From NCBI RefSeq assembly GCF_900110425.1, contig NZ_FODS01000009.1, positions 60,162-124,161 of the forward strand: DNA of 64,000 nt, read 5' to 3'. Every line of letters begins with the position of its first letter. The first letter of the stretch is position 1. The DNA comes from Salinihabitans flavidus (GTDB lineage Bacteria; Pseudomonadota; Alphaproteobacteria; Rhodobacterales; Rhodobacteraceae). This document shows, piece by piece, positions 18,381 through 28,451 of this stretch. The position numbers and the translations under genes are program-made. Below the pieces are notes generated by a model. That model did no database searches and was not told the origin of the DNA. It saw only the letters and a program-made list of their open reading frames with translations.

Positions 18381-20545
18381 TGTCTGCCTTTCGTGTCTTC
18401 ATATCCCTCTGCCTCGGCCTGCTGGCGGCTCCGCTTCCGGCCGGGGCGCAGGATATGGCTGGAAATGTCATGCTGGTGGCCGATGAGGTGTTTCTGACCG
18501 GGCAGAACCAGCTTATCGCACGCGGCAACGTCGAGGCGATGCGGGGTGACACACGCCTGCGCGCAAGTCGCATCACCTACGACCGCGCCCGCGACAGGAT
18601 CACGCTCGACGGCCCGGTGCGCATCACCGAGGGAGAGGATCTCATCCTGCTGGCCGATCAGGCGGAGCTTGACAGCGACTTCCGCAACGGGCTGCTGCGC
18701 AGTGCGCGCATGGTCATGAATCAGCAGTTGCAGCTTGCCGCGGTGCAGATCGACCGGGTGGAGGGGCGCTACAACGTGCTCAGCAAGACCGCCGTGACCT
18801 CCTGCCGGGTGTGCGAGACAGGTCAGCCGCCGCTCTGGCAGATCCGCGCCCGGCGTGTCGTTCACGACAGCGAGGCCAAGCAGCTTTATCTCGACGGGGC
18901 GCAGCTTCGCGTTCTGGATGTGCCGGTCTTCTATCTGCCCCGGCTGCGCCTTCCCGACCCGACGCAGCGCCGCGCGACAGGATTTCTCATCCCGTCGATC
19001 CGAACCGGAAGCCAGCTCGGCACCGGGATCAAGATCCCCTATTTCATCGCCCTGCGCGAGGATCGCGACCTGACGCTGACGCCCTATCTCTCGCCGGAAA
19101 CGCGCACGATGGAGTTCCGCTACCGGCAGGCGTTCCGGCGCGGCCGGATCGCGTTCGAGGGGGCCTTGTCGGATGATTCGCTCTCCCCGCCCTCGCCGCG
19201 CGGCTACCTGTTCGGAACCGGCCGGTTCGATCTGGGGCGCGATTACGTGCTGACCTTCGATGCGAAGATGACGAGTGACGATGCCTACCTGCTGGACTAC
19301 GGCTATTCCGGTCTCGACCGGCTCGACAGCGAGATCGCCATTGCCCGTTCGCGGCGCGACGAAAACACCCGGCTGGCATTGCTGCACTACCAGTCGCTGC
19401 GCGCCAATGAGAGCAACGCGACCCTGCCCACCATCGTCGGCGCCGCCGAGACGGAACGGCGCTATTTTCCCTCCGCGCTGGGGGGCGAGGTGCGGCTTGG
19501 TCTCGGGCTGCACGGGCACTACCGCTATTCCGACCTCGATACCGACAGTGCCGATGCCGACAGCGTGGTGGACGGGCGCGACGTGGGCCGCGTCAATGCC
19601 GAAATCTCATGGCGCCGCAACTGGACGCTGGCCTACGGGCTGCGGGCCGGGGTGACCGGGGCGCTGGCGCTTGACGCGGTGCGCACCCGCCAGGACGCCA
19701 CGCGCGGCGACTTCGACGCGCAGGCCACGCCATCGATGGCGGCGCATCTGCGCTGGCCCCTGATCCGCGCGGGCGGCAATGGCGTCACGCAGATCCTAGA
19801 ACCCGTGGCACAGCTCGCCTGGACCGGGGGCAGCCGGATGGACATTGCCAACGACGAAAGCACAAGGGTGGAACTGGATGAAGGCAACCTGCTCTCGCTC
19901 TCGCGCTTTCCGTCCGTGGACCGGCGCGAACGCGGGCTTGTCGGCACTTGGGGGGTCAACTGGTCGCGCCTCGATCCGGACGGCTGGACGGCGCATCTGT
20001 CGCTTGGCCAGGTGATCCGCGAGACCGCCGATACCGAATTCTCGCGCAGCTCCGGGCTGTCCGGCGCGCGCTCCGATCTGCTGGTCGCCGGTCAGATCAA
20101 AACGCAAAACGGCCTGTCACTGACCGCGCGCGGGCTGTTCGACGGATTCGACGACATGAACAAGGCCGAGGCGCGCGCCGGCTGGCGCAACTCGAACCTC
20201 ACGCTCGATGCGGCCTATGTCTGGCTCGGGGCCGATCCCGCCGAGGACCGAGCCCGCACACTGTCGGAATGGACGCTGGACAGCCGCTACCGGTTCTCTC
20301 GTCACTGGTCTGGCCTGTTCAACTGGCGCTATGACATCGCCTCCGACAGCACGGCGGAGGCCGGGATCGGCGTCGAATACCGTAACGAATGTGTGCAGAT
20401 CGACCTTTCGGTCTCGCGCCGCTTCACCTCTTCGACTACGTTGGAGCCATCGACGGATATCGGCCTGACCATCGCCCTTCTTGGCTTTTCGGTGCGAAGC
20501 GGCGACAAAAGCTATAACCGCACATGCAACAAGACCGCAGGATGA
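18380..20545 (+). CDS. lptD: LPS-assembly protein LptD
   Basis: 721 residues, signal peptide cleaved near AGAQ (residue 23). The N-terminal OstA-like domain (about 35-135) has the LTGQNQLIARGNVEA pattern; the rest is a large beta-barrel ending in alternating aromatic strands. Cysteines CRVC near residue 140 and one near the C-terminus (TCNKTAG) could form the inter-domain disulfides LptD needs. It assembles LPS into the outer membrane with LptE. Start overlaps the lptG stop by one base. Confidence 0.95.
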   Translation: MSAFRVFISLCLGLLAAPLPAGAQDMAGNVMLVADEVFLTGQNQLIARGNVEAMRGDTRLRASRITYDRARDRITLDGPVRITEGEDLILLADQAELDSDFRNGLLRSARMVMNQQLQLAAVQIDRVEGRYNVLSKTAVTSCRVCETGQPPLWQIRARRVVHDSEAKQLYLDGAQLRVLDVPVFYLPRLRLPDPTQRRATGFLIPSIRTGSQLGTGIKIPYFIALREDRDLTLTPYLSPETRTMEFRYRQAFRRGRIAFEGALSDDSLSPPSPRGYLFGTGRFDLGRDYVLTFDAKMTSDDAYLLDYGYSGLDRLDSEIAIARSRRDENTRLALLHYQSLRANESNATLPTIVGAAETERRYFPSALGGEVRLGLGLHGHYRYSDLDTDSADADSVVDGRDVGRVNAEISWRRNWTLAYGLRAGVTGALALDAVRTRQDATRGDFDAQATPSMAAHLRWPLIRAGGNGVTQILEPVAQLAWTGGSRMDIANDESTRVELDEGNLLSLSRFPSVDRRERGLVGTWGVNWSRLDPDGWTAHLSLGQVIRETADTEFSRSSGLSGARSDLLVAGQIKTQNGLSLTARGLFDGFDDMNKAEARAGWRNSNLTLDAAYVWLGADPAEDRARTLSEWTLDSRYRFSRHWSGLFNWRYDIASDSTAEAGIGVEYRNECVQIDLSVSRRFTSSTTLEPSTDIGLTIALLGFSVRSGDKSYNRTCNKTAG

Positions 20546-21792
20546 CAATGATGATGATGCTGAGCCGCGTTTCCCGCCCCGCCCACAACACCCTGCGCCG
20601 CCTGAGTGTTCTGGCCGCTCTGGTGCTTGCGGGGGCCGCGCCCGCGCTATCGCAAAGCCCGTTTTCATCGGCGATCACGGTCAACGAACGCGCCATTACC
20701 TACTATGAACTCGAACAGCGCGCCCGCCTTCTCGAAGTGATCGAACCGCTGGGCAATCCGCGCGAGAAGGCCCGCGAGCAACTCATCGACGACCGGCTGA
20801 AGCTTCAGGCGGCCCGCGAATACGGCATCGAAGTGACCGCAGAGCAGATCGAGGCCGGGACAGAGGAATTCGCGGGCCGTGCCGACATGAAGGGCGATGA
20901 ATTCATCGCCGCGCTGGCCGAAGAAGGGGTTGCGCCGGAAACGTTCCGCGATTTTGTCATCTCCGGGCAATCCTGGCGGGGTGTGGTCCGCGCGCGCTTT
21001 GGCGGGCGTGTGGAAATCACCGAAGAGGATATCGACCGCGCCCTGTCCACCACCTCCGGCGGATTGCAGGTGCGGCTGGCCGAAGTGATCATTCCCATCA
21101 CCCCCCAGACCGAGCAGCAGGTCATGCAAGTGGCCGCCGAAATTCAGAAACTCACATCCTACGCGGCCTTCTCGGACGCGGCCCGGCAGTATTCCGCCGC
21201 GCCGACCCGCGATCAGGGCGGCCGCGTGGACTGGGTGCCGATCACCAACCTGCCGTCGCAATTGCGCCCGATCCTCACATCGATGAAACCGGGTGAAGTG
21301 ACCGACCCGGTGCCGCTTTCCGGCGCTGTGGCGCTGTTCCAGATGCGCGGCATCACCGAAGGCCCGGTGAGCACACCGCGCTATTCTGCGATCGAATATG
21401 CCGAATACTACCTGCCGGGGGGGCGCAGCCCCGAAACCCTCGCCCGTGCCCGCACCCTGCGCGACAGCATCGACACCTGCAATGATCTTTACGGCGTGGC
21501 CAAGGATCAACCGCCCGAAGCGCTCTACCGCGAGGCGCGCAAACCCTCCGAAATCCCCAACGACGTGGCGACGGAGCTGGGACGCCTCGACAAGCACGAG
21601 GTTTCTACAAACCTGACCCGAAATCAGGGTCAGACACTCGTGTTCCTGATGCTCTGCGAGCGCACACCGGCGCTTGATCAGGACGTCGAGCGCGAGGAGG
21701 TGGCGGAAGCCCTGCGCGGGCAACGGATCAACTCCTTCGCCGAGAGCTATCTCGACCGGCTCCGCGCCGAAGCGGTGATTGTGGAAAAATGA
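20542..21792 (+). CDS. surA: periplasmic chaperone/peptidyl-prolyl isomerase SurA
   Basis: 416 residues from the ATG at 20542, which overlaps the lptD stop as ATGA; an ATG at 20524 would add six residues. Signal peptide to about residue 38 (ALSQ). N-terminal SurA_N domain (FSSAITVNERAITYYELEQRARLL, about 42-160) and one parvulin-like domain (about 175-280, containing DQGGRVDWVP and PGEVTDPV). It carries outer-membrane proteins, LptD being a known client in E. coli, which fits its position directly behind lptD. Confidence 0.92.
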   Translation: MTMMMMLSRVSRPAHNTLRRLSVLAALVLAGAAPALSQSPFSSAITVNERAITYYELEQRARLLEVIEPLGNPREKAREQLIDDRLKLQAAREYGIEVTAEQIEAGTEEFAGRADMKGDEFIAALAEEGVAPETFRDFVISGQSWRGVVRARFGGRVEITEEDIDRALSTTSGGLQVRLAEVIIPITPQTEQQVMQVAAEIQKLTSYAAFSDAARQYSAAPTRDQGGRVDWVPITNLPSQLRPILTSMKPGEVTDPVPLSGAVALFQMRGITEGPVSTPRYSAIEYAEYYLPGGRSPETLARARTLRDSIDTCNDLYGVAKDQPPEALYREARKPSEIPNDVATELGRLDKHEVSTNLTRNQGQTLVFLMLCERTPALDQDVEREEVAEALRGQRINSFAESYLDRLRAEAVIVEK

Positions 21793-22757
21793 CCCTTCCC
21801 ATCGCGCTGACCTGCGGAGAGCCGGCGGGAATCGGTCCCGAACTGGCCGAGAGCGCATGGGCCGCCCTGCAAGGCGAGATCGCCTTTTTCCTGATCGGGG
21901 ATCCCGATCACCTGCCCGGCCGTGTGCCGCATGTGCTGATCCAGTCCGCCTCCGAGGCGTCCGGCGCGCTGGCCGATGGCCTTCCGGTGCTGCCCCATCC
22001 GTTCGGGGGCAACGCCCTGCCCGGCGTGCCCGATCCGGCCAATGCCGAAGGCGTGGCCGACGTGATCGCGCGCGCCGTGGATCTGGCCATGACCGAAGAG
22101 GTGGGCGCCATCTGCACCGCCCCCATTCACAAGAAGGCCCTCAAGGACGGGGCCGATTTTCCCTATCCCGGTCATACCGAATACCTTGCCGCACTGGCGG
22201 GCGTGGACCGGGTGGTGATGATGCTGGCGTCCGACCGGCTGCGCGTGGTGCCGGCCACGATCCATATTCCACTGGCCGAGGTGCCGCGCGCGCTCACCCC
22301 CACGCTGCTGGAGGAGACGATTCGCATCACCGACGCCGGCCTGCGCGCCCACTTCGGCATCAAAACGCCGCGCCTTGCGGTCGCCGGGCTCAACCCCCAC
22401 GCCGGTGAGGGCGGCGCGATGGGCCGCGAAGAGATCGAGGTGATCGCCCCGGTGCTGGAGCGTTTGCGCGGCGAAGGCTTCGACCTGTCCGGCCCGCTGC
22501 CCGCCGACACAATGTTCCATGCCGCCGCCCGTGCCCGCTATGACGCGGCCATCGCCATGTATCACGATCAGGCGCTGATCCCGATCAAGACGCTGGATTT
22601 CGACCTTGGCGTGAATGTCACGCTCGGCCTGCCCTTCGTCCGCACCTCGCCCGATCACGGCACCGCCTTCGACATTGCGGGGCAGGGCGTGGCCAACCCC
22701 TCCAGCCTGATCGAGGCGCTGCGTCTGGCGCGCCACATGGCCGAGAGCCGCGCATGA
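21789..22757 (+). CDS. pdxA: 4-hydroxythreonine-4-phosphate dehydrogenase
   Basis: 322 residues, ATGA overlap with surA. Motifs include [12 protein letters not shown] at the N-terminus, the metal-binding histidine in [17 protein letters not shown], and [12 protein letters not shown] and [13 protein letters not shown] near the C-terminus. Oxidises 4-phospho-hydroxy-threonine in the DXP-dependent pyridoxal 5'-phosphate pathway; cytoplasmic, NAD and divalent-metal dependent. surA-pdxA-rsmA is a common proteobacterial gene order. Confidence 0.97.
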   Translation: MTLPIALTCGEPAGIGPELAESAWAALQGEIAFFLIGDPDHLPGRVPHVLIQSASEASGALADGLPVLPHPFGGNALPGVPDPANAEGVADVIARAVDLAMTEEVGAICTAPIHKKALKDGADFPYPGHTEYLAALAGVDRVVMMLASDRLRVVPATIHIPLAEVPRALTPTLLEETIRITDAGLRAHFGIKTPRLAVAGLNPHAGEGGAMGREEIEVIAPVLERLRGEGFDLSGPLPADTMFHAAARARYDAAIAMYHDQALIPIKTLDFDLGVNVTLGLPFVRTSPDHGTAFDIAGQGVANPSSLIEALRLARHMAESRA

Positions 22758-23596
22758 GCACCATCGACAACCTGCCCCCCCTGCGGCAGGTGATCACCGA
22801 TCACGGGCTTGTCGCGCGCAAGGCGCTGGGGCAGAACTTCCTGCTCGATCTCAACCTGACGGCCAAGATCGCCCGTCAGGCCGGAGATCTGACCGCCTGC
22901 GACGTGCTGGAGATCGGCCCCGGGCCGGGCGGTCTGACCCGCGGGCTTCTGGCCGAGGGCGCGCGCCGCGTTCTGGCGATCGAGAAAGACGCCCGCTGCC
23001 TGCCCGCCCTGAACGAGATCGCCGCCCGCTATCCCGGCCGGCTGGAGGTGATCCACGGCGACGCGCTCGACATCGACCCGCTGGCGCATCTTGCGCCGCC
23101 GATCCGCGTCGTCGCCAACCTGCCCTATAACGTCGGCACGGAGCTTCTGGTGCGCTGGCTCACCCCGCCAGACTGGCCGCCTTTCTGGCAGAGCCTGACC
23201 CTCATGTTTCAGCGCGAAGTGGCCGAACGAATCGTGGCCCGGCCGGGGTCCAAGGCCTATGGCCGTCTTGCCCTGCTCGCGCAATGGCGCGCGGACGCGC
23301 GGATTGTCATGTCTCTGCCGCCCGGCGCCTTCACCCCGCCGCCCAAGGTGTCGAGTGCGGTTGTGCATCTCACCGCCCTGCCCGCTCCGCGCCATGAGGC
23401 CGATCCCGCGATTCTGAACCGCGTCGTCGCCGCCGCCTTCAACCAGCGCCGCAAGATGCTGCGCTCCGCCTTGAAGGGCATCGCCCCCGACATCGAGGAC
23501 CGGCTTCGCGCCGCCGGAATCACACCGACAGACCGGGCCGAACAGGTCCCGCTCGAAGCGTTCTGCGCGTTGGCAAGGGAAGTGGCGCGCGGCTGA
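22754..23596 (+). CDS. rsmA: 16S rRNA (adenine1518/1519-N6)-dimethyltransferase
   Basis: 280 residues, ATGA overlap with pdxA. The SAM-binding motif is [15 protein letters not shown] (about residues 50-64) and the catalytic NLPYNVGT (about 119-126) follows; the start [10 protein letters not shown] is typical of KsgA. It dimethylates two adjacent adenines in the 3' hairpin of 16S rRNA. Last gene of the lptF-to-rsmA operon; the next gene is convergent. Confidence 0.97.
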   Translation: MSTIDNLPPLRQVITDHGLVARKALGQNFLLDLNLTAKIARQAGDLTACDVLEIGPGPGGLTRGLLAEGARRVLAIEKDARCLPALNEIAARYPGRLEVIHGDALDIDPLAHLAPPIRVVANLPYNVGTELLVRWLTPPDWPPFWQSLTLMFQREVAERIVARPGSKAYGRLALLAQWRADARIVMSLPPGAFTPPPKVSSAVVHLTALPAPRHEADPAILNRVVAAAFNQRRKMLRSALKGIAPDIEDRLRAAGITPTDRAEQVPLEAFCALAREVARG

Positions 23597-23626
23597 TCCA
23601 CCCGGGATCGCCGCGCGAAAACCGCA

Positions 23627-24262
23627 CTACTCGGCGGCCTTGGTGTCATCGCCGTCCGCACGATTTTCGGACGAGGCGTCATCGTTCGACTTCTCGACCT
23701 TCGCGCGCGGTTTGCGCGGGGCGCGCGGCTTGCGGGGCTTGGGCGCGGGCTCTTCGCGGGTTTCCGGCGTCTCCACCAGACCGCTTTCCTTCGCGCCGCC
23801 CGTATCGAGCACATCGGGCTGAGGCGCATCGGACAGGTCTTTCGGCTTGTCCTGACGCGGCTGCTGCTTCTGCTCCTGCCGCTGATCGCCCTGCTGACCG
23901 CCGCCGCTCTCGCGGTCCTGCCGGTCGGTGCGGTCCTGCCGCTCGCGGTCGCGGTCACGCTGCTCGACCTGACGATCGCGGTTCTGGCGTTCCTGCTCCT
24001 CGCGACGGGCGTCCATCTCGCGTTGCGCCTCATTGAGCATGCGCTGGTAATGTTCCGAGTGCTGCTGGAAATTCTCCATCGCCACACGGTCATTGCCCAG
24101 CTGCGCATCGCGCGCGAGCTGATTGTATTTGTCGATGATCTGTTGCGGTGTGCCGCGCACCTTGCCCTCCGGGCCGCTGCTGTCGAACACACGGTTAACA
24201 GTATTGCCCGAAGGCCGTTGACGGTTCGCTTTATTCCGCGAACGGGATTTGGAAGATCTCAT
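23627..24262 (-). CDS. DUF4167 protein, arginine-rich and disordered
   Basis: 211 residues. The N-terminal about 75 residues form the DUF4167 domain (KVRGTPQQIIDKYNQLARDAQ, VAMENFQQHSEHYQRML). From about residue 85 the chain is low-complexity Gln/Arg/Asp and then Lys/Pro/Ala repeats (KPRKPRAPRKPRAK), so a basic nucleic-acid-binding tail is likely. Function unknown; the family is nearly universal in Rhizobiales and Rhodobacterales, and it lies next to prmC-prfA in related genomes. The intergenic region in front (24263-24497) holds no gene. Confidence 0.9.
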   Translation of the reverse strand: MRSSKSRSRNKANRQRPSGNTVNRVFDSSGPEGKVRGTPQQIIDKYNQLARDAQLGNDRVAMENFQQHSEHYQRMLNEAQREMDARREEQERQNRDRQVEQRDRDRERQDRTDRQDRESGGGQQGDQRQEQKQQPRQDKPKDLSDAPQPDVLDTGGAKESGLVETPETREEPAPKPRKPRAPRKPRAKVEKSNDDASSENRADGDDTKAAE

Positions 24263-24497
24263 GTGCTAGCTGTCCAGCCTTGACCTCAGTGTCGTCGCTC
24301 GCCCCTGTCTCGCGCCTCATGCGCTTTCAGTATTTTCAGACCGCGACATCATTTCTGGCTTAGTGTTCAACGGGACCGCCCCTTGAAGGCATCCACCGTC
24401 CGAACACCCTCTGCCTATTCTGCCTTGTCGCCCCATACAAGCGAAATTGCAGGGATTTCCTAAAAATTTGATGATTTGCCCCTCATTTGCAGCGATT

Positions 24498-25343
24498 TTA
24501 GCGGCGCTCCGCCGGTTGACGCCCCGTGACAACCCGGTCGCGACCGTCCAGATCGGGCAGACTCCCGACCGCCTCAAGCCCTGCGGCGACGAAAAGGGCC
24601 GACACATCCGCCCCCTGCCGGGGTCCGGTCTCCACCATGATCCGCCCACCAGGCCGAAGGTGCCGGCGCGCGCCCGCCGCCAGTACCGGGTAGGGCGCAA
24701 GTCCGTCCCCCCCCGGTGTCAGCGCCAGAGGCGGATCATATTCGGCCACGTCGCGCGACAGATGGGCCATCTCGGTCGCCGTGATATAGGGCGGATTCGA
24801 CACGATCAGATCGAACCGGCCCTCTATCCCCTCGAACCAGTTGGCACGCACCAGCGTCAGGCGCCCCGCCACTCCATGCGCCGCCGCGTTGCGCGCCGCC
24901 ACCTCAAGGCAGGCCGCGCTCAGATCGCTGGCCACGGCCTGCGCCTCCGGCCATTCCGCCAGAAGCGTCACCGCGATAATTCCGCTGCCGGTGCCCAGAT
25001 CGGCCAGCCGACGCGCCGGCCCCGCGCTCAGCGCCGCCTCGATCAGCGTCTCGGTCTCCGGTCGCGGATCGAGCACATCGGGCGTCACCTCGAAATCGCG
25101 GCCCCAGAAGGCCCGCCGCCCAAGGATACGCGACACCGGCTCATAGCCCGCGCGCCGCGCCAGCATGGCATGAAACCGCGTCATCTCCGCATCGCTCACC
25201 GGATGGTCCGGCTCCAGCGAGAGCCGCGCCGGGCTCAGCCCCAGAACCTCCGCCAGTAGTATCCGCGCATCGCGTTCCGCGCCCTCGATCCCGACCGCCC
25301 GAAGGGCCCGCGCGCCCTCCGACAAGGCCGCGCGCAGGATCAC
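24498..25343 (-). CDS. prmC: peptide chain release factor N5-glutamine methyltransferase
   Basis: 281 residues with a helical N-terminal domain and a SAM methyltransferase domain: [16 protein letters not shown] (about 113-128) and the catalytic IVSNPPYI (about 183-190). Methylates the Gln of the GGQ motif in release factors. Its start overlaps the prfA stop as ATGA, and the substrate gene prfA is directly upstream, the usual pairing. Confidence 0.96.
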   Translation of the reverse strand: MILRAALSEGARALRAVGIEGAERDARILLAEVLGLSPARLSLEPDHPVSDAEMTRFHAMLARRAGYEPVSRILGRRAFWGRDFEVTPDVLDPRPETETLIEAALSAGPARRLADLGTGSGIIAVTLLAEWPEAQAVASDLSAACLEVAARNAAAHGVAGRLTLVRANWFEGIEGRFDLIVSNPPYITATEMAHLSRDVAEYDPPLALTPGGDGLAPYPVLAAGARRHLRPGGRIMVETGPRQGADVSALFVAAGLEAVGSLPDLDGRDRVVTGRQPAERR

Positions 25344-26398
25344 GCCGCCCCCATCTGCGCAAGCTGGGTGGCCTGATCGTCGGCCCGCAGCGCATCAATG
25401 ATGTCGTCGAGATCGCCCGCCATCACCTGATCGAGCTTGTAAAGCGTCAGGTTGATCCGGTGATCGGTCAGGCGACCTTGCGGGAAATTATAGGTGCGGA
25501 TTCGCTCCGAGCGGTCGCCCGATCCAACCTGGCTCTTGCGGTCGGAGGCGCGCGCCTGCTCCCGCGCCTGCCGCTCGCGGTCGTAAAGGCGGGTGCGCAA
25601 CACCTGCATCGCGATCTCGCGGTTGCGGTGCTGCGATTTCTCGGAACTGGTGACGACGATTCCCGTGGGCAGATGGGTGATGCGAACCGCCGAATCGGTG
25701 GTGTTCACATGCTGGCCGCCCGCGCCCGAGCTGCGCATCGTGTCGATTCGAAGATCGTTCGGGTCGATCCCGATATCGACGTCCTCGGCCTCGGGCAGCA
25801 CCGCCACCGTCGCCGCCGAGGTATGGATGCGTCCGCCGCTTTCGGTGCTGGGCACACGCTGCACCCGGTGAACGCCGGATTCGTATTTCAGCCGCGCAAA
25901 GACGTGATCGCCCTTCACATGCGCCACAAGCTCCCGGATCCCGCCCAGCTCCGTCTCCTGCATCTCGATGATCTCGAAGCTCCAGCCGCGCGCCTCGGCA
26001 TAGCGTTGATACATCCGCAGCAGGTCGGCGACGAAAAGCGCCGCCTCCTCGCCGCCCGTGCCGGGGCGGATCTCGACGATGGCCGGGCGGGCGTCGGCTT
26101 CGTCCTTGGGCAGAAGCGAAAGCTGCAGCGCGTGTTCGGCCTCCGGCAGGGCGCTGCGCAGGCGGGCAAGCTCCTCCTCGGCCAGCGCCTTCATGTCCGG
26201 GTCCGACAGCATCTCCTCGGCTTCCTCGCGCGCCTCAAGCAGGCGGCGATAGGCGGCGATCTGCTCCACGATGGGCTTGAGCTCGGCATACTCCCGGCCC
26301 AGCCGGGCGAAATCCTCGCCCGCCATGCCGGCGGCCATCTGCGCCTCGAGATACTCGAACCGCTCGGTAATCTGTCGCAATCTGTCCATCGGGATCAT
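25340..26398 (-). CDS. prfA: peptide chain release factor 1
   Basis: 352 residues from the ATG at 26398, supported by GGGAG eight bases upstream. The GGQ loop is [20 protein letters not shown] (about residues 222-241) and the stop-codon-reading region has the RF1-type PAT-like context of domain 2 ([18 protein letters not shown]). Terminates translation at UAA and UAG. First gene of a prfA-prmC pair. Confidence 0.97.
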   Translation of the reverse strand: MIPMDRLRQITERFEYLEAQMAAGMAGEDFARLGREYAELKPIVEQIAAYRRLLEAREEAEEMLSDPDMKALAEEELARLRSALPEAEHALQLSLLPKDEADARPAIVEIRPGTGGEEAALFVADLLRMYQRYAEARGWSFEIIEMQETELGGIRELVAHVKGDHVFARLKYESGVHRVQRVPSTESGGRIHTSAATVAVLPEAEDVDIGIDPNDLRIDTMRSSGAGGQHVNTTDSAVRITHLPTGIVVTSSEKSQHRNREIAMQVLRTRLYDRERQAREQARASDRKSQVGSGDRSERIRTYNFPQGRLTDHRINLTLYKLDQVMAGDLDDIIDALRADDQATQLAQMGAA

Positions 26399-26459
26399 GG
26401 CGCTGTCTCCCGTATTGATGCCGCTTGGTCAAGAGGGGGCGGCATGCTAGACTTTCTCC

Positions 26460-26741
26460 ATGCGCTGGATGCTGATCCTTCTGCCCTTCTCGGCCACGCC
26501 TGGGCTTGCCGATTACAACCTGAACGGCAAGATGATCGATTGCTATTGCACCGACCGCTCCGGCGCCCGCATCGAGATCGGAGAGACGATCTGCATGCAA
26601 GTGGATGGCCGCATGTTCATGGCACAATGCCAGATGTCGCTCAACGTGCCGATGTGGCGCGAGGTGGCCTCCGGCTGCCTGTCCTCCGAGCGGCAGGGCA
26701 GCCCCGCGCACCCCCTGCAATCGGCCGCGCTTCTGCGCTGA
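26460..26741 (+). CDS. small secreted cysteine-containing protein, function unknown
   Basis: 93 residues. A short signal peptide (MRWMLILLPFSATPGLA, cleavage near residue 17) precedes a mature domain of about 75 residues with four cysteines in CYC, ETIC, AQC and SGC contexts, consistent with two disulfides in the periplasm. No named family recognised; small proteins of this type occur in Rhodobacterales. Starts 62 bases from the divergent prfA. Read as real because of the signal peptide and cysteine spacing. Confidence 0.65.
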   Translation: MRWMLILLPFSATPGLADYNLNGKMIDCYCTDRSGARIEIGETICMQVDGRMFMAQCQMSLNVPMWREVASGCLSSERQGSPAHPLQSAALLR

Positions 26742-26750
26742 TCGTCCGGG

Positions 26751-26799
26751 CTTCTTTTCGGGTCAAATACCTTGGGGGGAGTCGCCGCCCCGCGGCGAC
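26751..26799. repeat. dispersed intergenic motif, copy 2
   Basis: CTTCTTTTCGGGTCAAATACC followed by a hairpin with GTCGCCGC and GCGGCGAC arms (26781-26799). Same organisation as 9325-9360. It starts ten bases after the small secreted protein gene and may end its transcript. Confidence 0.5.
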
Positions 26800-26838
26800 G
26801 GGGGCAACGCGCCCCTGCGCGCCCGTCTTAACCCGATC

Positions 26839-26867
26839 TTGACGCATTCCACCGCACGCCTTGTTAA
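26839..26867 (+). promoter_or_regulatory. possible sigma-70-type promoter
   Basis: TTGACG, a 17-base spacer and TGTTAA. It would transcribe rightwards through repeat copy B, antisense into the DUF1499 gene. Only the -35 half is strong, so this is tentative. Confidence 0.25.
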
Positions 26868-26897
26868 CTTCGCGCACAACCGCTCTGACGCGGAAAT

Positions 26898-26981
26898 CGG
26901 CACCGACGCGATACCGACAAAATACCGACGTTATACCGAAACGGGTTTTTCCCCGAAATCAGGGCGTTAACCCCGATTCGC
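26898..26981. repeat. phased TACCGAC repeat element, copy B
   Basis: Identical 35-base core to copy A from 26898, with units CACCGAC, TACCGAC, TACCGAC, TACCGAA, then GTTAACCCCGATTCGC at 26966-26981. The stop codon of the minus-strand DUF1499 gene is at 26986. Confidence 0.9.
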
Positions 26982-26985
26982 CGCA

Positions 26986-27387
26986 TCAGCCCTCAAGCCG
27001 GGAAATCCAGCGGTCCACCCGCTCGGCATTCACCCCCATGTCGTTGCGCCCGAACCGCGCCCGCCCGTGGATCAGAAGGTCGTCGCCGTCCTGCATCGCG
27101 GTCGTGTAATCGGGAAATCCGACCACCCGCGTTCGTGTGACATAGGTCACCATGCCCTCGCTCACCGTGCCTGTCAGAACCGTGGTGCGCGGGTCGCTCT
27201 GGGCGATGGCATCGAACCGCCGAAGCGCGCCCGGCCCCGCGCTCACACGCCGCAGCGCCCCGCGTTCGTAAGTTCTGTCCGCGTCCACCTGCGGCGCCTG
27301 ATGCCAGCGCGCCGGATCGGTCGGGGCGAAACGCACGAAGGCCACGGCGCCCAATATGGCAAAGCCCAGAATCCAGATCACCGCCAT
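26986..27387 (-). CDS. DUF1499 domain protein
   Basis: 133 residues from the ATG at 27387; an ATG at 27408 would add seven residues, mostly arginine. One N-terminal membrane anchor (about residues 2-20) followed by a DUF1499 domain with the hallmark VVGFPDYTTAM and the C-terminal HGRARFGRNDMGVNAERVDRWI. Location is probably periplasmic face of the inner membrane. Function unknown. Repeat copy B abuts its 3' end. Confidence 0.85.
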   Translation of the reverse strand: MAVIWILGFAILGAVAFVRFAPTDPARWHQAPQVDADRTYERGALRRVSAGPGALRRFDAIAQSDPRTTVLTGTVSEGMVTYVTRTRVVGFPDYTTAMQDGDDLLIHGRARFGRNDMGVNAERVDRWISRLEG

Positions 27388-27473
27388 CGCTCGTCTCCTC
27401 CGCCGCATTGCCGCCGCCCCTCAGCTTCGGAACAGCCTGCGTCAGGATCGGCACGCGCGCAATGCGAAAGGCG

Positions 27474-28436
27474 TTATGTCCTGCGAGTCCAACCCCATAG
27501 GCAGATCAGCTCGGTCGCCACATGGGCCCCCGCGATCGCCGTGGCCCCGGTGGTGTCATAGGGGGGTGAGACTTCCACCACGTCCCCGCCGACGAGGTTG
27601 ATCCCGGCAATATCGCGCAGCATGATCGCCGCCTGCGCCGAACTCAGACCGCCCCAGACCGGCGTGCCCGTTCCCGGTGCAAAGGCGGGATCGAGCCCGT
27701 CGATGTCGAAGGTCAGATAGACCGGATGATCGCCCAGAATCTCCCGGATCTTGCGCGCCGCCGCCTGCGGGCCGGCCTCATGCACTTCACGCGCGTCGAT
27801 GATATTGACCCCAAGCGTGTCGGGGTTATCGGTGCGGATGCCCACCTGAACACTGCGCGCCGGGTCCACCAGCCCCATCTTCACCGCCTTGTAGAACATG
27901 GTCCCGTGATCGAGCCGCTCCATGTCGTCGTCGGCCCAGGTGTCGGAATGGGCGTCGAACTGCAACAGTGCCAGAGGCCCGTATTTCTCGGCATAGGCGC
28001 GCAGGATCGGGAAAGAAATATAGTGGTCCCCTCCCAGCGCGATACTCGCCGCCCCGGCCTCGAGGATGCCGCGGATATGTGCGGTCAGAGCCTCGGGAAA
28101 ATCGCCCACGCGGGCATAGTCGAAGGCCAGATCGCCATAGTCAACAATTCGAAACGCGTTGAGCGGATCATACCCCCAGCCATAGGGCGCATCCGGAGCC
28201 TGTAGCGCGCTCGCCTCGCGGATCGCCCTCGGGCCGAGCCGCGCTCCGGGCCGGTTGGTAACGGAATGATCAAAAGGAACCCCCGTGACGGCAATATCCA
28301 CCCCGGCCAGATCCTTGCTGTAGCGTCGGCGCAGGAAAGAGGTCGCCCCGCCAAAGGTGTTTTCAAAGCTGGGCCCGCGCAGGGTTTCCCGCGTGAACGC
28401 CTGATCCACCTGATGCCTGGCATCCTCCAGCGCCAT
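27474..28436 (-). CDS. speB: agmatinase (arginase/ureohydrolase family)
   Basis: 320 residues. The binuclear manganese ligands are visible in GGDHYISFP, DAHSDTWAD and TFDIDGLDPAFAPGTGTP; the last is the agmatinase form of the signature. Hydrolyses agmatine to putrescine and urea; related family members act on guanidinobutyrate or other guanidino compounds, so substrate is probable rather than proven. Its promoter region carries a near-perfect 24-bp palindrome (28452-28475). Confidence 0.88.
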   Translation of the reverse strand: MALEDARHQVDQAFTRETLRGPSFENTFGGATSFLRRRYSKDLAGVDIAVTGVPFDHSVTNRPGARLGPRAIREASALQAPDAPYGWGYDPLNAFRIVDYGDLAFDYARVGDFPEALTAHIRGILEAGAASIALGGDHYISFPILRAYAEKYGPLALLQFDAHSDTWADDDMERLDHGTMFYKAVKMGLVDPARSVQVGIRTDNPDTLGVNIIDAREVHEAGPQAAARKIREILGDHPVYLTFDIDGLDPAFAPGTGTPVWGGLSSAQAAIMLRDIAGINLVGGDVVEVSPPYDTTGATAIAGAHVATELICLWGWTRRT

Positions 28437-28451
28437 GATCCGCTCCCATCC

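Noticed and set aside
24317..24700. Minus-strand frame between the DUF4167 gene and prmC
   Set aside because: It overlaps the C-terminal part of prmC, has no family motif and no ribosome-binding site.
25650..25740. DNA similarity to 48820-48915 as a repeat
   Set aside because: This is the conserved GGQ-domain coding sequence of prfA and prfB; similarity reflects protein homology.
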